From: Puia sp.
Lineage (GTDB): Bacteria; Bacteroidota; Bacteroidia; Chitinophagales; Chitinophagaceae
DNA length: 64,000 bases
Assembly (NCBI GenBank): GCA_031292515.1
Contig: JARLGZ010000177.1
Coordinates: 307,998-371,997 of the forward strand
Reading direction: 5' to 3'
How positions within the stretch are numbered: the stretch's first letter is position 1; every line of letters begins with the position of its first letter. The position numbers and the translations under genes were made by a program. The notes under the pieces were generated by a model. It saw only the letters and a program-made list of their open reading frames with translations. It was not told where the DNA came from and ran no database searches. Of this stretch, positions 31,706 to 39,589 are shown piece by piece.

Positions 31706-33031
31706 TCAGCGCGATGAGGAGTTCCTTGACAGATCATTTGACGGATCAACGTTTTCTCCCCGGGACAACCGCACGGGGAAAAGCGGTCTGACATGCCCGA
31801 TCCATTTCCCATACCAGGAGCCGCTTTCGCGGTAGTCCTCCACGTCGAAGGACAGGCAGGACTCGAAATAGAACAGGCGGATAGTCGTATTCCGGACAAA
31901 GACGATGGAGATATAGTAGGATCCGTCATTGAGGAAATTGCCCGGAATGAGGCATTCTCCTTTGATGAGCCCCTCTCCGAAACTCACTTTGCCGGAAGCG
32001 GTATCGAAGATACAATCGCCGGTGATATGGAACAAGTGAACCCCGACGATCAGGTCGCCCGGGTCTTCCACGAGATAACTGAACTCAAACCTGATAAGCA
32101 AAGGCGTACGGGTGTCGATAATCTCCGCGGCATCGGGATATTCCGGGACCAGTTCCACCTTCTTCATCCTGATATATTCATTCCCGGGCGCGTGCATGGG
32201 ATCCGTAAATTCCGACACCAGGAATTGGGTCTTCTCCTGCCGGAGATAACCCGCGATCACAGAAGCAGGATCCCCCATGGCGACGATCCTCCCCTTTTGC
32301 AGGACGATGGCACGCTGGCAAAGGTTCTTCAGTGCCTGCATATTATGACTTACAAATAATACCGTCTTCCCCTTCTGGGTAGAGACTTCCTTCATTTTCC
32401 CCAGACACTTGCGTTGGAACTCGGAATCACCCACAGCCAAAACTTCATCGATGATCAGGATCTCCGGCTCCAGGTGGGCGGCAACGGCAAATGCCAGCCT
32501 GACATACATACCGCTCGAATACCTTTTGACGGGCGTATCGATAAAAGATTCTATCCCCGAGAAATCGACGATCTCATCGAATTTTGCCTCGATCTCCTTC
32601 TTCTTCATCCCCAGGATATTACCGTTCAGGAAGATATTTTCCCTGCCTGTCAGTTCCCCGTGAAAACCGGTGCCGACCTCCAGCAGGCTCGCAACCCTTC
32701 CCCTTCCCCGTATATGGCCCGTCGTGGGCATCGTGATACGTGAAACGATTTTAAGCAATGTCGATTTGCCGGCCCCGTTCCTGCCTATAAAGCCCATTAC
32801 CTCTCCGCGGGACACCTCGAAACTGATATCCTTCAAAGCCCACAATTCACTTGCGTCCGTCCCCGGAGAGGGGTAACCGTTCTCCACGGATCGACGCCCG
32901 GCCGGTTGCCGGCCCGTATAAAACCGCTTATCGAACCAGTTCCTGAAATCCTCCTTCAACCGGCCCGACCCCATCGTACCCAACCGGTAATATTTGGAGA
33001 TGTTCTCTGCGCTGATGATGATTTCACTCAT
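31706..33031 (-). CDS. wzt: Polysaccharide ABC transporter ATPase (Wzt-like) with C-terminal Wzt domain, 441 aa
   Basis: This is the ATPase of an ABC-2-type exporter that moves lipid-linked polysaccharide across the inner membrane. Walker A is GRNGAGKST (about 83-91). The signature is a variant, YSSGMYVRLAFAVA, which is usual for Wzt/TagH proteins, and Walker B is ILIIDEVLAVGD. After residue 270 comes the immunoglobulin-like Wzt_C domain (to about 415) that recognises the finished end of the polymer in characterised systems, so chain-length control by a terminal cap is possible. It lies 17 bp downstream of the permease gene and 3 bp upstream of the bifunctional glycosyltransferase. Confidence 0.93.
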   Translation of the reverse strand: MSEIIISAENISKYYRLGTMGSGRLKEDFRNWFDKRFYTGRQPAGRRSVENGYPSPGTDASELWALKDISFEVSRGEVMGFIGRNGAGKSTLLKIVSRITMPTTGHIRGRGRVASLLEVGTGFHGELTGRENIFLNGNILGMKKKEIEAKFDEIVDFSGIESFIDTPVKRYSSGMYVRLAFAVAAHLEPEILIIDEVLAVGDSEFQRKCLGKMKEVSTQKGKTVLFVSHNMQALKNLCQRAIVLQKGRIVAMGDPASVIAGYLRQEKTQFLVSEFTDPMHAPGNEYIRMKKVELVPEYPDAAEIIDTRTPLLIRFEFSYLVEDPGDLIVGVHLFHITGDCIFDTASGKVSFGEGLIKGECLIPGNFLNDGSYYISIVFVRNTTIRLFYFESCLSFDVEDYRESGSWYGKWIGHVRPLFPVRLSRGENVDPSNDLSRNSSSR

Positions 33032-33048
33032 TTCCCTTGTGATTTAAA

Positions 33049-33846
33049 TCAAATAATATCCATGACCTGCACTTCCCGCTTCTTAAATAGAACCATACCC
33101 GCAAGAAGCAGTAAAGAAACGCTCGCGACACTTATCAACAGGTATTGCACCTCAACGGGCTTCCCGGTGAAGAACACAGATCTGAATGTCTCTATGACCG
33201 GGGTCAGCGGGTTCAACCAGCAAAGAAACCTATACTTCTCCGGCACCATGGAAACAGGATAAACGATCGGTGCGGCATACATGAATAAGCGCAGCAAAAA
33301 TTGCAGGGCATAATCCAGGTCCCTGTAACGGGCGGTAAAGACGCTGATCAAAAGACCCGATCCCAACCCGAATGCAGCCGTAACACAAACCAGCAACGGC
33401 AAAAGCAGGAGCATGGGCAGGATCGACGGATTTACATCGTGGTAGGCGAACAGGTGAAAAACAAAGACCGCAAAGAACAATAGCAACTGTATGCCGAAAC
33501 GCACGGATTGTGAAACGACAATACTCAAGGGTACGATCAGTCTGGGGAAATACACTTTATTAAAAATATGTGTATTGCTTAGGAAAGTATACATGGTGCC
33601 ATTGAGGCATTCCGAAAAAAAAGTCCAGATGATGACCCCGGGCAGATAAAATAATAACGGGGAGATGCCGTCGGTTTTCACCTTTGCTATTTTACCAAAC
33701 ACCAGGTAGTATACAAAAGTCGTCAGCAGAGGCTGTAGAAATATCCAGATGGGGCCTAGTATGGTCTGCTGGTAATTGGCGATCAGGTCCCTTCTTACAA
33801 ATCGTAACAAAAGGTCTTTGTAGTGCCACAGTTCCGACAGGTTCAA
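33049..33846 (-). CDS. wzm: Polysaccharide ABC exporter permease (Wzm-like), at least 265 aa
   Basis: This is an inner-membrane ABC-2 permease with six helices that pairs with the Wzt ATPase. Conserved stretches are LWHYKDLLLRFVRRDLIANYQQTILGPIW, shown here as residues 6-34, and LNPLTPVIETFRSVFF near the C-terminus. The coordinates use the first conventional start (TTG at 33846). However, the frame stays open upstream to a stop at 33918-33916, and the codons just before the TTG encode EWEWEIRPEQRWFR. Family members carry this kind of E-W-x-x-x-I-x-P-x-x-x-W sequence right after their start Met. The true start is therefore probably one of CTG 33912, ATT 33909 or CTG 33903. Confidence 0.9.
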   Translation of the reverse strand: MNLSELWHYKDLLLRFVRRDLIANYQQTILGPIWIFLQPLLTTFVYYLVFGKIAKVKTDGISPLLFYLPGVIIWTFFSECLNGTMYTFLSNTHIFNKVYFPRLIVPLSIVVSQSVRFGIQLLLFFAVFVFHLFAYHDVNPSILPMLLLLPLLVCVTAAFGLGSGLLISVFTARYRDLDYALQFLLRLFMYAAPIVYPVSMVPEKYRFLCWLNPLTPVIETFRSVFFTGKPVEVQYLLISVASVSLLLLAGMVLFKKREVQVMDII

Positions 33847-33998
33847 CCGGAACCACCGTTGTTCCGGCCTGATCTCCCACTCCCATTCCGGTTGTTTATC
33901 CAGAAAAATCAGTTTTTATGATGAAATAGTAAACGCAGGTAATATAAATAAAATTCCTGGTTTTATATATCCCGGGACTCCCCTGCCACCCCCGCCCC

Positions 33999-34015
33999 GC
34001 TGTCTGTAAGACAGC
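33999..34015. repeat. Short perfect inverted repeat
   Basis: GCTGTCT and AGACAGC flank a 3-base centre between the divergent Wzm and TonB receptor genes. Without a T-run and lying between divergent genes, it is more likely a protein-binding site than a terminator. Its role is unknown. Confidence 0.4.
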
Positions 34016-34105
34016 AGGTTACAAACCGGTTTTGGCAAGGGCACACCCTTCCGGCCGCCGGCAGGATCCTTCTAAAGCCGCTACACCATTGAATTCTGTC
34101 GACAT

Positions 34106-34152
34106 TCTGAAGTTTCCGGAAATAACTTCAGATTCTGGGGATAATCTGAAGT
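34106..34152. promoter_or_regulatory. Three alternating TCTGAAGT half-sites upstream of TonB receptor B
   Basis: TCTGAAGT (34106-34113), its complement ACTTCAGA (34125-34132) and TCTGAAGT again (34145-34152) alternate in orientation at 19- and 20-bp steps. The last two form part of a perfect 10-bp-arm inverted repeat with an 8-base loop (34125-34152). The array ends 114 bp before the receptor ATG. Even spacing at about two helical turns suggests cooperative binding of a dimeric regulator. The protein is unknown. Confidence 0.5.
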
Positions 34153-34266
34153 ATTTGTGACCAAATCATTAAAAAATACTTATCTAATTGCTAACAATCT
34201 TCGGGTAGCCAATAGTTTGCCCCGGTTGATGAAATATTTGCTGAGAATTTCAAAAAATAAGACTTT

Positions 34267-37113
34267 ATGCAACTAAAAACTAGAAACTGCTTTTTACGAT
34301 CAGCATTGACCGCCCTGCTGACAGGCATCGTCATGCTCGGTTTTTCCCAGTCCATCAAGGGAAGGGTCGTGGATGCCGCTACCGGGGAACCCCTGGTCGG
34401 AGCAACCGTCCACCTGGAAGGTACCCGGTATTCGACCCTTGCGAATCTGGATGGCTCCTATATTTTCAGGAATGTTCAGCCGGGTAAATACGAGATCGAG
34501 GTCAGCCAGGAAGGCTATAAAAAGCCAAAGGTCCTGGAGGTCCAGGTGACTGGAAACGCCGGCGCTAAGGTCGCCGATTTTCAAATGGAATCCTCTGCAA
34601 CCAGCCTGACAGAAGTGATTGTAGCGACAGACGGGAACAAGAGCAGCGACAAAAACGCCCGGTTTATAGAAAAAAATTCGGACTTGGTTCAAAATATCCT
34701 CTCCGCGAAAGCGATCCAGTTGCTCCCGGACGTGACAGTCGCCAATGCCCTGCAACGGGTAAGCGGCGTCAGCATCCAGCGTGACAATACCGGTGACGGT
34801 AGGTACGCCATCATCCGCGGCATGGATCAGCGCTACAATACCACGCTGGTAAATGGGATCAAAATCCCGAGCCCGGATGACAAATATCGTTTTGTGCCGA
34901 TGAATATATTTCCCTCCGAAATGCTGGAACGACTGGAAGTAATCAAGGCGTTGACCCCCAATATGGAAGGAGATGCCATCGGCGGGACGATGAACCTCGT
35001 GATGAAAAGCGCGCCGGACCAGTTTCTATTGAGTGCGAATGCATCGGGCGGTTATTCCACCTTGTTCTCCACGCAGAAATTCACCGCATTTAACCACGCA
35101 GGCATCAATAAGCAATCTCCCGCTCAAATCAACGGAAACAGCTATACGGCTACTCCCGCCGATTTCCCGCTCGGCAACCTGAATTTCAGCAATAAGGCGA
35201 ACCCCATTAACAGCACCATGGGGCTTACCGTAGGCGATCGCTTCCTGAATAAGAAACTGGGTGTGATCCTGTCGGCCAGCTACCAGAACTTCTACAAGGG
35301 TTCCACTTCGGAACGCCTCGTCCCCGATGCGCAACCCCTGCCCACGCCTTCCCCGAATACGCTGAATCCCTCCGATGCCTATATCAGGCAGTACAGCACC
35401 CAAACGAACAGGATCGGCCTGCAGAATAAGATCGACTATGTCTTCAACAGCAGGAACAAGATATCGCTGTTCAATCTCTACCTGCATCAAAATGAATACG
35501 AATCCAGGTATACACCGGACAGCGTCACCGGCCTCAATTCGTCCGCTACCCAGGCAACCGTTACCCCCGAATACAGGAGCCGTTGGCAGATCCAGAATAT
35601 CTACAATGCCACGCTGCACGGTGATCACCAGTTGAGTGACCGGGTAAAAGTGGATTGGTCGGGCGTATATTCGATCGCCAAACAGGAGATACCCGATATG
35701 GCCACCTACAAATTCGATCTCCAGGTGCAAAGGGAAGGCGGGAAGATAATTTCGGCGGATTCCACCATTCCCGTGGGTACGGCCAATGTAATGACCCGCA
35801 CCTGGGAACATAACACAGACAAGGATCTCGCCGGGTATGGCAACCTCACGTATACCCCTACTATTTTCAAACGGACCGTAGAATTTGAAACAGGTGGTCT
35901 GTACCGCTATAAGACCCGGGACAATTACTATAACGAGTATGATATCCAGTCGACGGCCCAGGCGAATACGCCTTTTCACAGCCTCGCTACCGTACCCCTC
36001 TACTTTCAAACGCAAGGGCGGGCTACAGGCGATTTCGTCGCCACTACCGCAAACACCTATACCGCCCATGAGAAAGTTGCCGCCGGCTTTGTCCAGGTCA
36101 AATTTATGGCCACCCATGCTTTGCAGGTGCTGACAGGCGTACGCGTGGAAAATACCCGGGATGATTATACGACGGCACTCCCGCTCACTTCAATCTCAGA
36201 GCCTTATGGAACCATTCATTATACGGATGTATTACCCGGTGTGCATTTAAAATATGCATTGACGAACCAGGAGAATCTGCGCCTCTCCTATTTTAAATCG
36301 ATCAGCAGGCCCGGGTTCGGAGACCTCGTTCCGATCATCGATCCTTCGGACGAGCAGTTCACCCGGCTTGGAAACCCTTACCTGAAACACGTACGGGCGG
36401 ACAACTTCGACTTCCGTTATGAATGGTTCCCGGGACATGCCGATCAGTTATTGCTGGGCGCCTTCTATAAGCATTTGCAAAACCCGATCGAATATTTTGT
36501 CACCAACCTAAACGGACCAAGCGCCCTGTACATCCAGCCGCAGAACACGAACGAGGCTACTAATTTTGGCTTTGAAGCCGTCTACACCAAATTTTTCGGC
36601 AAGTTCGGCGTGTCGGCCAATTACACCTATACGCATTCAAAGATCACTACAAGCAAGCTTTTGTACCTGTTTGTGCAGGGTCTTGGAAACCAGACGGAGC
36701 CTACCACCCAGACCAGGCCTCTGCAGGGCCAGGCTAATAATGTAGGCAACATTTCCCTATTGTATAAGGATCCTAAAATCGGCGTGGACGTTCAACTCGC
36801 CTTCGCCTATACCGGTGACCGGATCGCGCAGGTATCGCCTTTTGCCAACCTGGATATCTGGCAGAAACCATTCAGCCAACTGGATCTTTCCTTGGAAAAA
36901 AGGATCGTCAGACGTTTCTCCTTCTTTGGCAAGGTGAACAACCTTACAAACGCACCTAACAAAGAATATATCAAATTCCCCTACAAATCGGTAAACGCCA
37001 ATTTCCACGGAGGATACAACGTTCCGTTCCAGGACGCAGGCAGTAATTATACAGTCGCGCAAAAAGACATCTATAAACTCAGTTTCCTGGCAGGTCTCAG
37101 GTATAAGTTCTAA
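34267..37113 (+). CDS. TonB-dependent receptor with carboxypeptidase-like domain (locus B), 948 aa
   Basis: This is an outer-membrane active-transport barrel. A signal peptide (about 1-28) is followed by a carboxypeptidase-D-regulatory-like domain (about 29-115, starting IKGRVVDAATGEPLVGATV), the plug (about 150-260, with IIRGMDQRYNTTLVNGIKI, SPDDKYRFVPMNIF and GDAIGGTMNLVMK) and a barrel ending in an aromatic residue (LAGLRYKF). Plug and barrel resemble the locus A receptor at 5776 throughout, including the LRLSYFKSISRPGFGDL-type strand. It is followed after 90 bp by a beta-helix lipoprotein paralogous to the locus A one. Here the receptor precedes the lipoprotein, the reverse of locus A. 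The substrate is not known; a phosphorus compound is inferred from context. Confidence 0.93.
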   Translation: MQLKTRNCFLRSALTALLTGIVMLGFSQSIKGRVVDAATGEPLVGATVHLEGTRYSTLANLDGSYIFRNVQPGKYEIEVSQEGYKKPKVLEVQVTGNAGAKVADFQMESSATSLTEVIVATDGNKSSDKNARFIEKNSDLVQNILSAKAIQLLPDVTVANALQRVSGVSIQRDNTGDGRYAIIRGMDQRYNTTLVNGIKIPSPDDKYRFVPMNIFPSEMLERLEVIKALTPNMEGDAIGGTMNLVMKSAPDQFLLSANASGGYSTLFSTQKFTAFNHAGINKQSPAQINGNSYTATPADFPLGNLNFSNKANPINSTMGLTVGDRFLNKKLGVILSASYQNFYKGSTSERLVPDAQPLPTPSPNTLNPSDAYIRQYSTQTNRIGLQNKIDYVFNSRNKISLFNLYLHQNEYESRYTPDSVTGLNSSATQATVTPEYRSRWQIQNIYNATLHGDHQLSDRVKVDWSGVYSIAKQEIPDMATYKFDLQVQREGGKIISADSTIPVGTANVMTRTWEHNTDKDLAGYGNLTYTPTIFKRTVEFETGGLYRYKTRDNYYNEYDIQSTAQANTPFHSLATVPLYFQTQGRATGDFVATTANTYTAHEKVAAGFVQVKFMATHALQVLTGVRVENTRDDYTTALPLTSISEPYGTIHYTDVLPGVHLKYALTNQENLRLSYFKSISRPGFGDLVPIIDPSDEQFTRLGNPYLKHVRADNFDFRYEWFPGHADQLLLGAFYKHLQNPIEYFVTNLNGPSALYIQPQNTNEATNFGFEAVYTKFFGKFGVSANYTYTHSKITTSKLLYLFVQGLGNQTEPTTQTRPLQGQANNVGNISLLYKDPKIGVDVQLAFAYTGDRIAQVSPFANLDIWQKPFSQLDLSLEKRIVRRFSFFGKVNNLTNAPNKEYIKFPYKSVNANFHGGYNVPFQDAGSNYTVAQKDIYKLSFLAGLRYKF

Positions 37114-37203
37114 AAAGGGCGGCAACCGGTTACAGAAGGCAGCCCTAATAAAAAACGATCAAGCATTGTAAATGCTATTGTAAACTGCGAAAAAAAGAAA
37201 TTT

Positions 37204-38625
37204 ATGAAAAAAAACAAGATAATATTAACCCCCATCCTGGTCCTGTTCGGTGGTTACCTGCTTTCCGGATGCACAAAATGGGCGGAAGACAAAGCGAATA
37301 TCTATAACTATGTTGCACCGCCTCCGCCTTCCTCCATCAGCGATTCGGCCCCTCTCTGCGGTTCCATCAAAGGCACCATGCTGGCAGGCAAGACCTATAC
37401 GCTCGGCTGCACGATCAACGTTCCGGCGGGAGATACCCTGATCCTCCAGGAGGGAGTAACCGTCAATGCAACAATCAATACCCTCAACCCGGTAGGCATC
37501 ATCGTTCATGGAACGCTGATAAGCCTGGGCACGCAGGCGCATCCCAATGTGCTCACCGTTCCCGGCGTCACGAAAAACAATACACCGGGCCTGCTACTTT
37601 CAGAAGATTCCGCGCATATCGGCTTATGGGAAGGGATCCTGTGCGACACCTCCTGCCCCCTGCTGGTGCTCAAATGGACGCATCTCGATTTCGCCGGCGC
37701 CAGCTATAATAATGTGGACGGACCGGCCGTACACGACGCCGGCCAGTCTTTCAATGTCCTCTTCCAAAACCCAAAGGGCTCCTTTATCATGGAAGATTCC
37801 TGGGTATACGGAGGAACAGACGATTGCATGAGGATCTCGAATGGCAAAATCCATATATTCCGCAATACTTTTGAAAAATGCGGCGGTAGCGGCGGCGACT
37901 GCGTAAACTCCAAAGGTGGCACCGTCGGTACCGTCGCCTATAACTTTTTTATCGGCACCGCCTACAACGGTCAAAAAGCCTCCAATAAAGGACAGCCTGT
38001 AGGAGCCCCCGAAACAAATATCGTCATGTATAACAGCACTTTTGTAAATGGCGGAGTTCAGATCGTCCCTGGTGCGAGAGCCGGGGGCATCGATTTTGAA
38101 CAGGGCGCCGAAGGAGCTTTCTTCAACAATGCCTTTATCAATTGCCGGGTGGGTTACCGGGTGCTGAACAATCCCGTGGCGGATACGGCCAATCTCACCT
38201 ACGGCAATAACTATCAATGGGCGGATTCTTTAGTGATCGCCGACGAATTCTTTACCTGGGGCGGCGTCTGCACCAAGCCAATGCCTACCGACCTGCCCAA
38301 TCCGGCTACTTATCTGCCCGCCGATTTTTACTACCTGAATCCGGCCGAGAATAGCTATGACGGCACACCCGTAGTACAGGTATTGAATCCTTTATTTGTA
38401 AACTACCCCTTGCCGGTAGTCGGGTTACCCCTTTTCTCGACCACGGCTGTCGGATCGTATAATTTCCATTTGCAGCCCGGATCATCGCTAATCGGCAAGG
38501 GAAATACCAATATCAAACCCTTAACAGTCGTTCCGATCGACCCCGTCTATGGCGCCACGGAAGTGACTCCGCCAGGCGTGGATATCGGATGTTACCAGAT
38601 CAACGGTACCGGGAATCAACATTAG
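37204..38625 (+). CDS. Beta-helix lipoprotein partner of TonB receptor (locus B), 473 aa
   Basis: This is a lipoprotein with lipobox LSGC (Cys23). The body has Asn/Gly-rich beta-helix turns (IFRNTFEKCGGSGGDCVN, MYNSTFVNGGVQI, FFNNAFINCRVGY). It ends with LQPGSSLIGKG, a D-P-V-Y-G block and a C-terminal GNQH identical to its paralog at 8440. Several Cys residues lie in pairs along the helix (for example CDTSCP), more than in the locus A copy, and could form disulfides. It directly follows TonB receptor B, and a strong terminator follows it at 38688-38723, so receptor and lipoprotein form a closed two-gene unit. The probable role is substrate capture for the receptor in place of a SusD protein. 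Confidence 0.85.
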   Translation: MKKNKIILTPILVLFGGYLLSGCTKWAEDKANIYNYVAPPPPSSISDSAPLCGSIKGTMLAGKTYTLGCTINVPAGDTLILQEGVTVNATINTLNPVGIIVHGTLISLGTQAHPNVLTVPGVTKNNTPGLLLSEDSAHIGLWEGILCDTSCPLLVLKWTHLDFAGASYNNVDGPAVHDAGQSFNVLFQNPKGSFIMEDSWVYGGTDDCMRISNGKIHIFRNTFEKCGGSGGDCVNSKGGTVGTVAYNFFIGTAYNGQKASNKGQPVGAPETNIVMYNSTFVNGGVQIVPGARAGGIDFEQGAEGAFFNNAFINCRVGYRVLNNPVADTANLTYGNNYQWADSLVIADEFFTWGGVCTKPMPTDLPNPATYLPADFYYLNPAENSYDGTPVVQVLNPLFVNYPLPVVGLPLFSTTAVGSYNFHLQPGSSLIGKGNTNIKPLTVVPIDPVYGATEVTPPGVDIGCYQINGTGNQH

Positions 38626-38664
38626 ACAAACATTAGACAAACATCAGGCAAGCATTAGATATAA
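38621..38664 (+). repeat. Four 11-bp direct repeats at the end of the locus B lipoprotein gene
   Basis: The unit ATTAGACAAAC or a close variant occurs four times at an exact 11-bp period. The cores TAGACAA, TAGACAA, CAGGCAA and TAGATAT start at 38623, 38634, 38645 and 38656. The first core overlaps the lipoprotein stop codon. The TAGACA core and the 11-bp period are the same as at 12402-12423 upstream of locus A. It could be a regulator array for the phosphatase at 38909 or a slippage product; a terminator lies between it and that gene. Confidence 0.55.
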
Positions 38665-38687
38665 GAATATCTTTCCAGCTATCCATA

Positions 38688-38723
38688 AAACATCGGAGGC
38701 CAATTTACCTCCGATGTTTTTTT
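38688..38723 (+). terminator. Rho-independent terminator after the lipoprotein gene
   Basis: AAACATCGGAGG (38688-38699) and CCTCCGATGTTT (38708-38719) form a perfect 12-bp stem with an 8-base loop, followed by a run of T. It ends the receptor-lipoprotein unit 63 bp after its stop, so the phosphatase at 38909 needs its own promoter or read-through. Confidence 0.88.
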
Positions 38724-38908
38724 CCGTGAAAGCCAGCCAACCTGTCACCCATCGCCATGTCCTGTTTCCTCTCCCGTAGCGGATGCATTATTCCGGTTCT
38801 CCGGTAATTATCCCATTTTTGCCGGGTTGACGACAAAAACGAACAGGAATGCGAATAGTCCTGTGGATCCGGCGGAAGAAAATTAACAAACACAACAAAT
38901 CAAAAATT

Positions 38909-39478
38909 ATGAAGAAGACGATACAGATCTTTATTTTAATGTTTATAGGGACAGGTTGTTTTACCTCGCGGGGCTTCTCACAGACGGCAGGCAATACGGA
39001 TCATCTGAAAGTGGTGATCGTTCGTCACGCCGAGAAGCCAAAAACAGGCGACAACCTGACCTGCCAGGGAATAAACCGCTCTCTGCAATTGGTCGCCGTC
39101 CTCGTGGCTAAATTTGGGGTGCCTGCCTATACCTTTGTTCCGGCCCTGGGACTGGGGGAATCCACCAAACATTCCAGGATGTTTCAAACCGTTACCCCGT
39201 TGGCCGCAAAATACAACCTCATGGTGAACAGCAAATTCGAGGAATACGATTCGGTAAACATCGCAAAAGATCTCCTGGGCAAAACCGGCATCGTCCTCCT
39301 GGTCTGGCAACATCACGCCATTGCCCCGATCGTCAGGAGCCTGGGTGTAAAAGCGCCGGATCTTAAATGGAGTGACGACGACTTTGACAGCATTTGGGTC
39401 GTCACCTTCCCAAAAGGCATCCCCACCCTGACAAAAGATGTGGAGAACCTGACCCCCTCTTCGAGCTGCAGCTATTAA
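38909..39478 (+). CDS. Exported histidine phosphatase superfamily protein, 189 aa
   Basis: This is a member of the branch with the RHxxK/RHG-type phosphohistidine intermediate. The catalytic motif is VIVRHAEKP at residues 37-44, and the second catalytic His is probably in LVWQHHAIAPI. The ATG at 38909 gives a leader (MKKTIQIFILMFIGTGCFTSRGFSQ) that is either a signal peptide cut after residue 25 or a lipoprotein signal with Cys17, so it acts outside the cytosol. An in-frame start at 38849 would add basic residues not typical of a leader. It is the third member of locus B, like the phosphoesterase of locus A, though separated from the lipoprotein gene by a terminator. Phosphate release from a small phosphoester is the likely reaction. 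Confidence 0.82.
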   Translation: MKKTIQIFILMFIGTGCFTSRGFSQTAGNTDHLKVVIVRHAEKPKTGDNLTCQGINRSLQLVAVLVAKFGVPAYTFVPALGLGESTKHSRMFQTVTPLAAKYNLMVNSKFEEYDSVNIAKDLLGKTGIVLLVWQHHAIAPIVRSLGVKAPDLKWSDDDFDSIWVVTFPKGIPTLTKDVENLTPSSSCSY

Positions 39479-39589
39479 ATTCGTGAGGGGCGAGTGCTTA
39501 GTCATGAGTAATGAGCAGTGCGTGGTGAGCAGAACTTTTTTAGGGGGAAGCTAATCCTCTGAGAGATATGGCAGGGTCTGCCGCCGCCT

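Larger units (their letters stand above)
33847..34266. other. Intergenic region between Wzm and TonB receptor locus B
   Basis: About 350 bp without a convincing gene beyond the probable N-terminal codons of Wzm (to about 33912). It holds a short perfect hairpin (33999-34015), three TCTGAAGT half-sites (34106-34152) and an AT-rich stretch before the receptor start. No exact TAnnTTTG element was found upstream of the receptor. Confidence 0.6.

Noticed and set aside
27215..33912. Complete O-antigen or capsule cluster
   Set aside because: Only export, two glycosyltransferases and an acyltransferase are present; no nucleotide-sugar synthesis or initiating transferase was found in the window.
35026..36117. 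Open frame of over 360 codons on the minus strand
   Set aside because: It lies entirely inside TonB receptor B on the opposite strand, has no recognisable domain, and mirrors the codon pattern of the real gene.
38849..38908. Longer start for the histidine phosphatase
   Set aside because: The extra 20 residues are strongly basic and precede a clean signal peptide starting at 38909.
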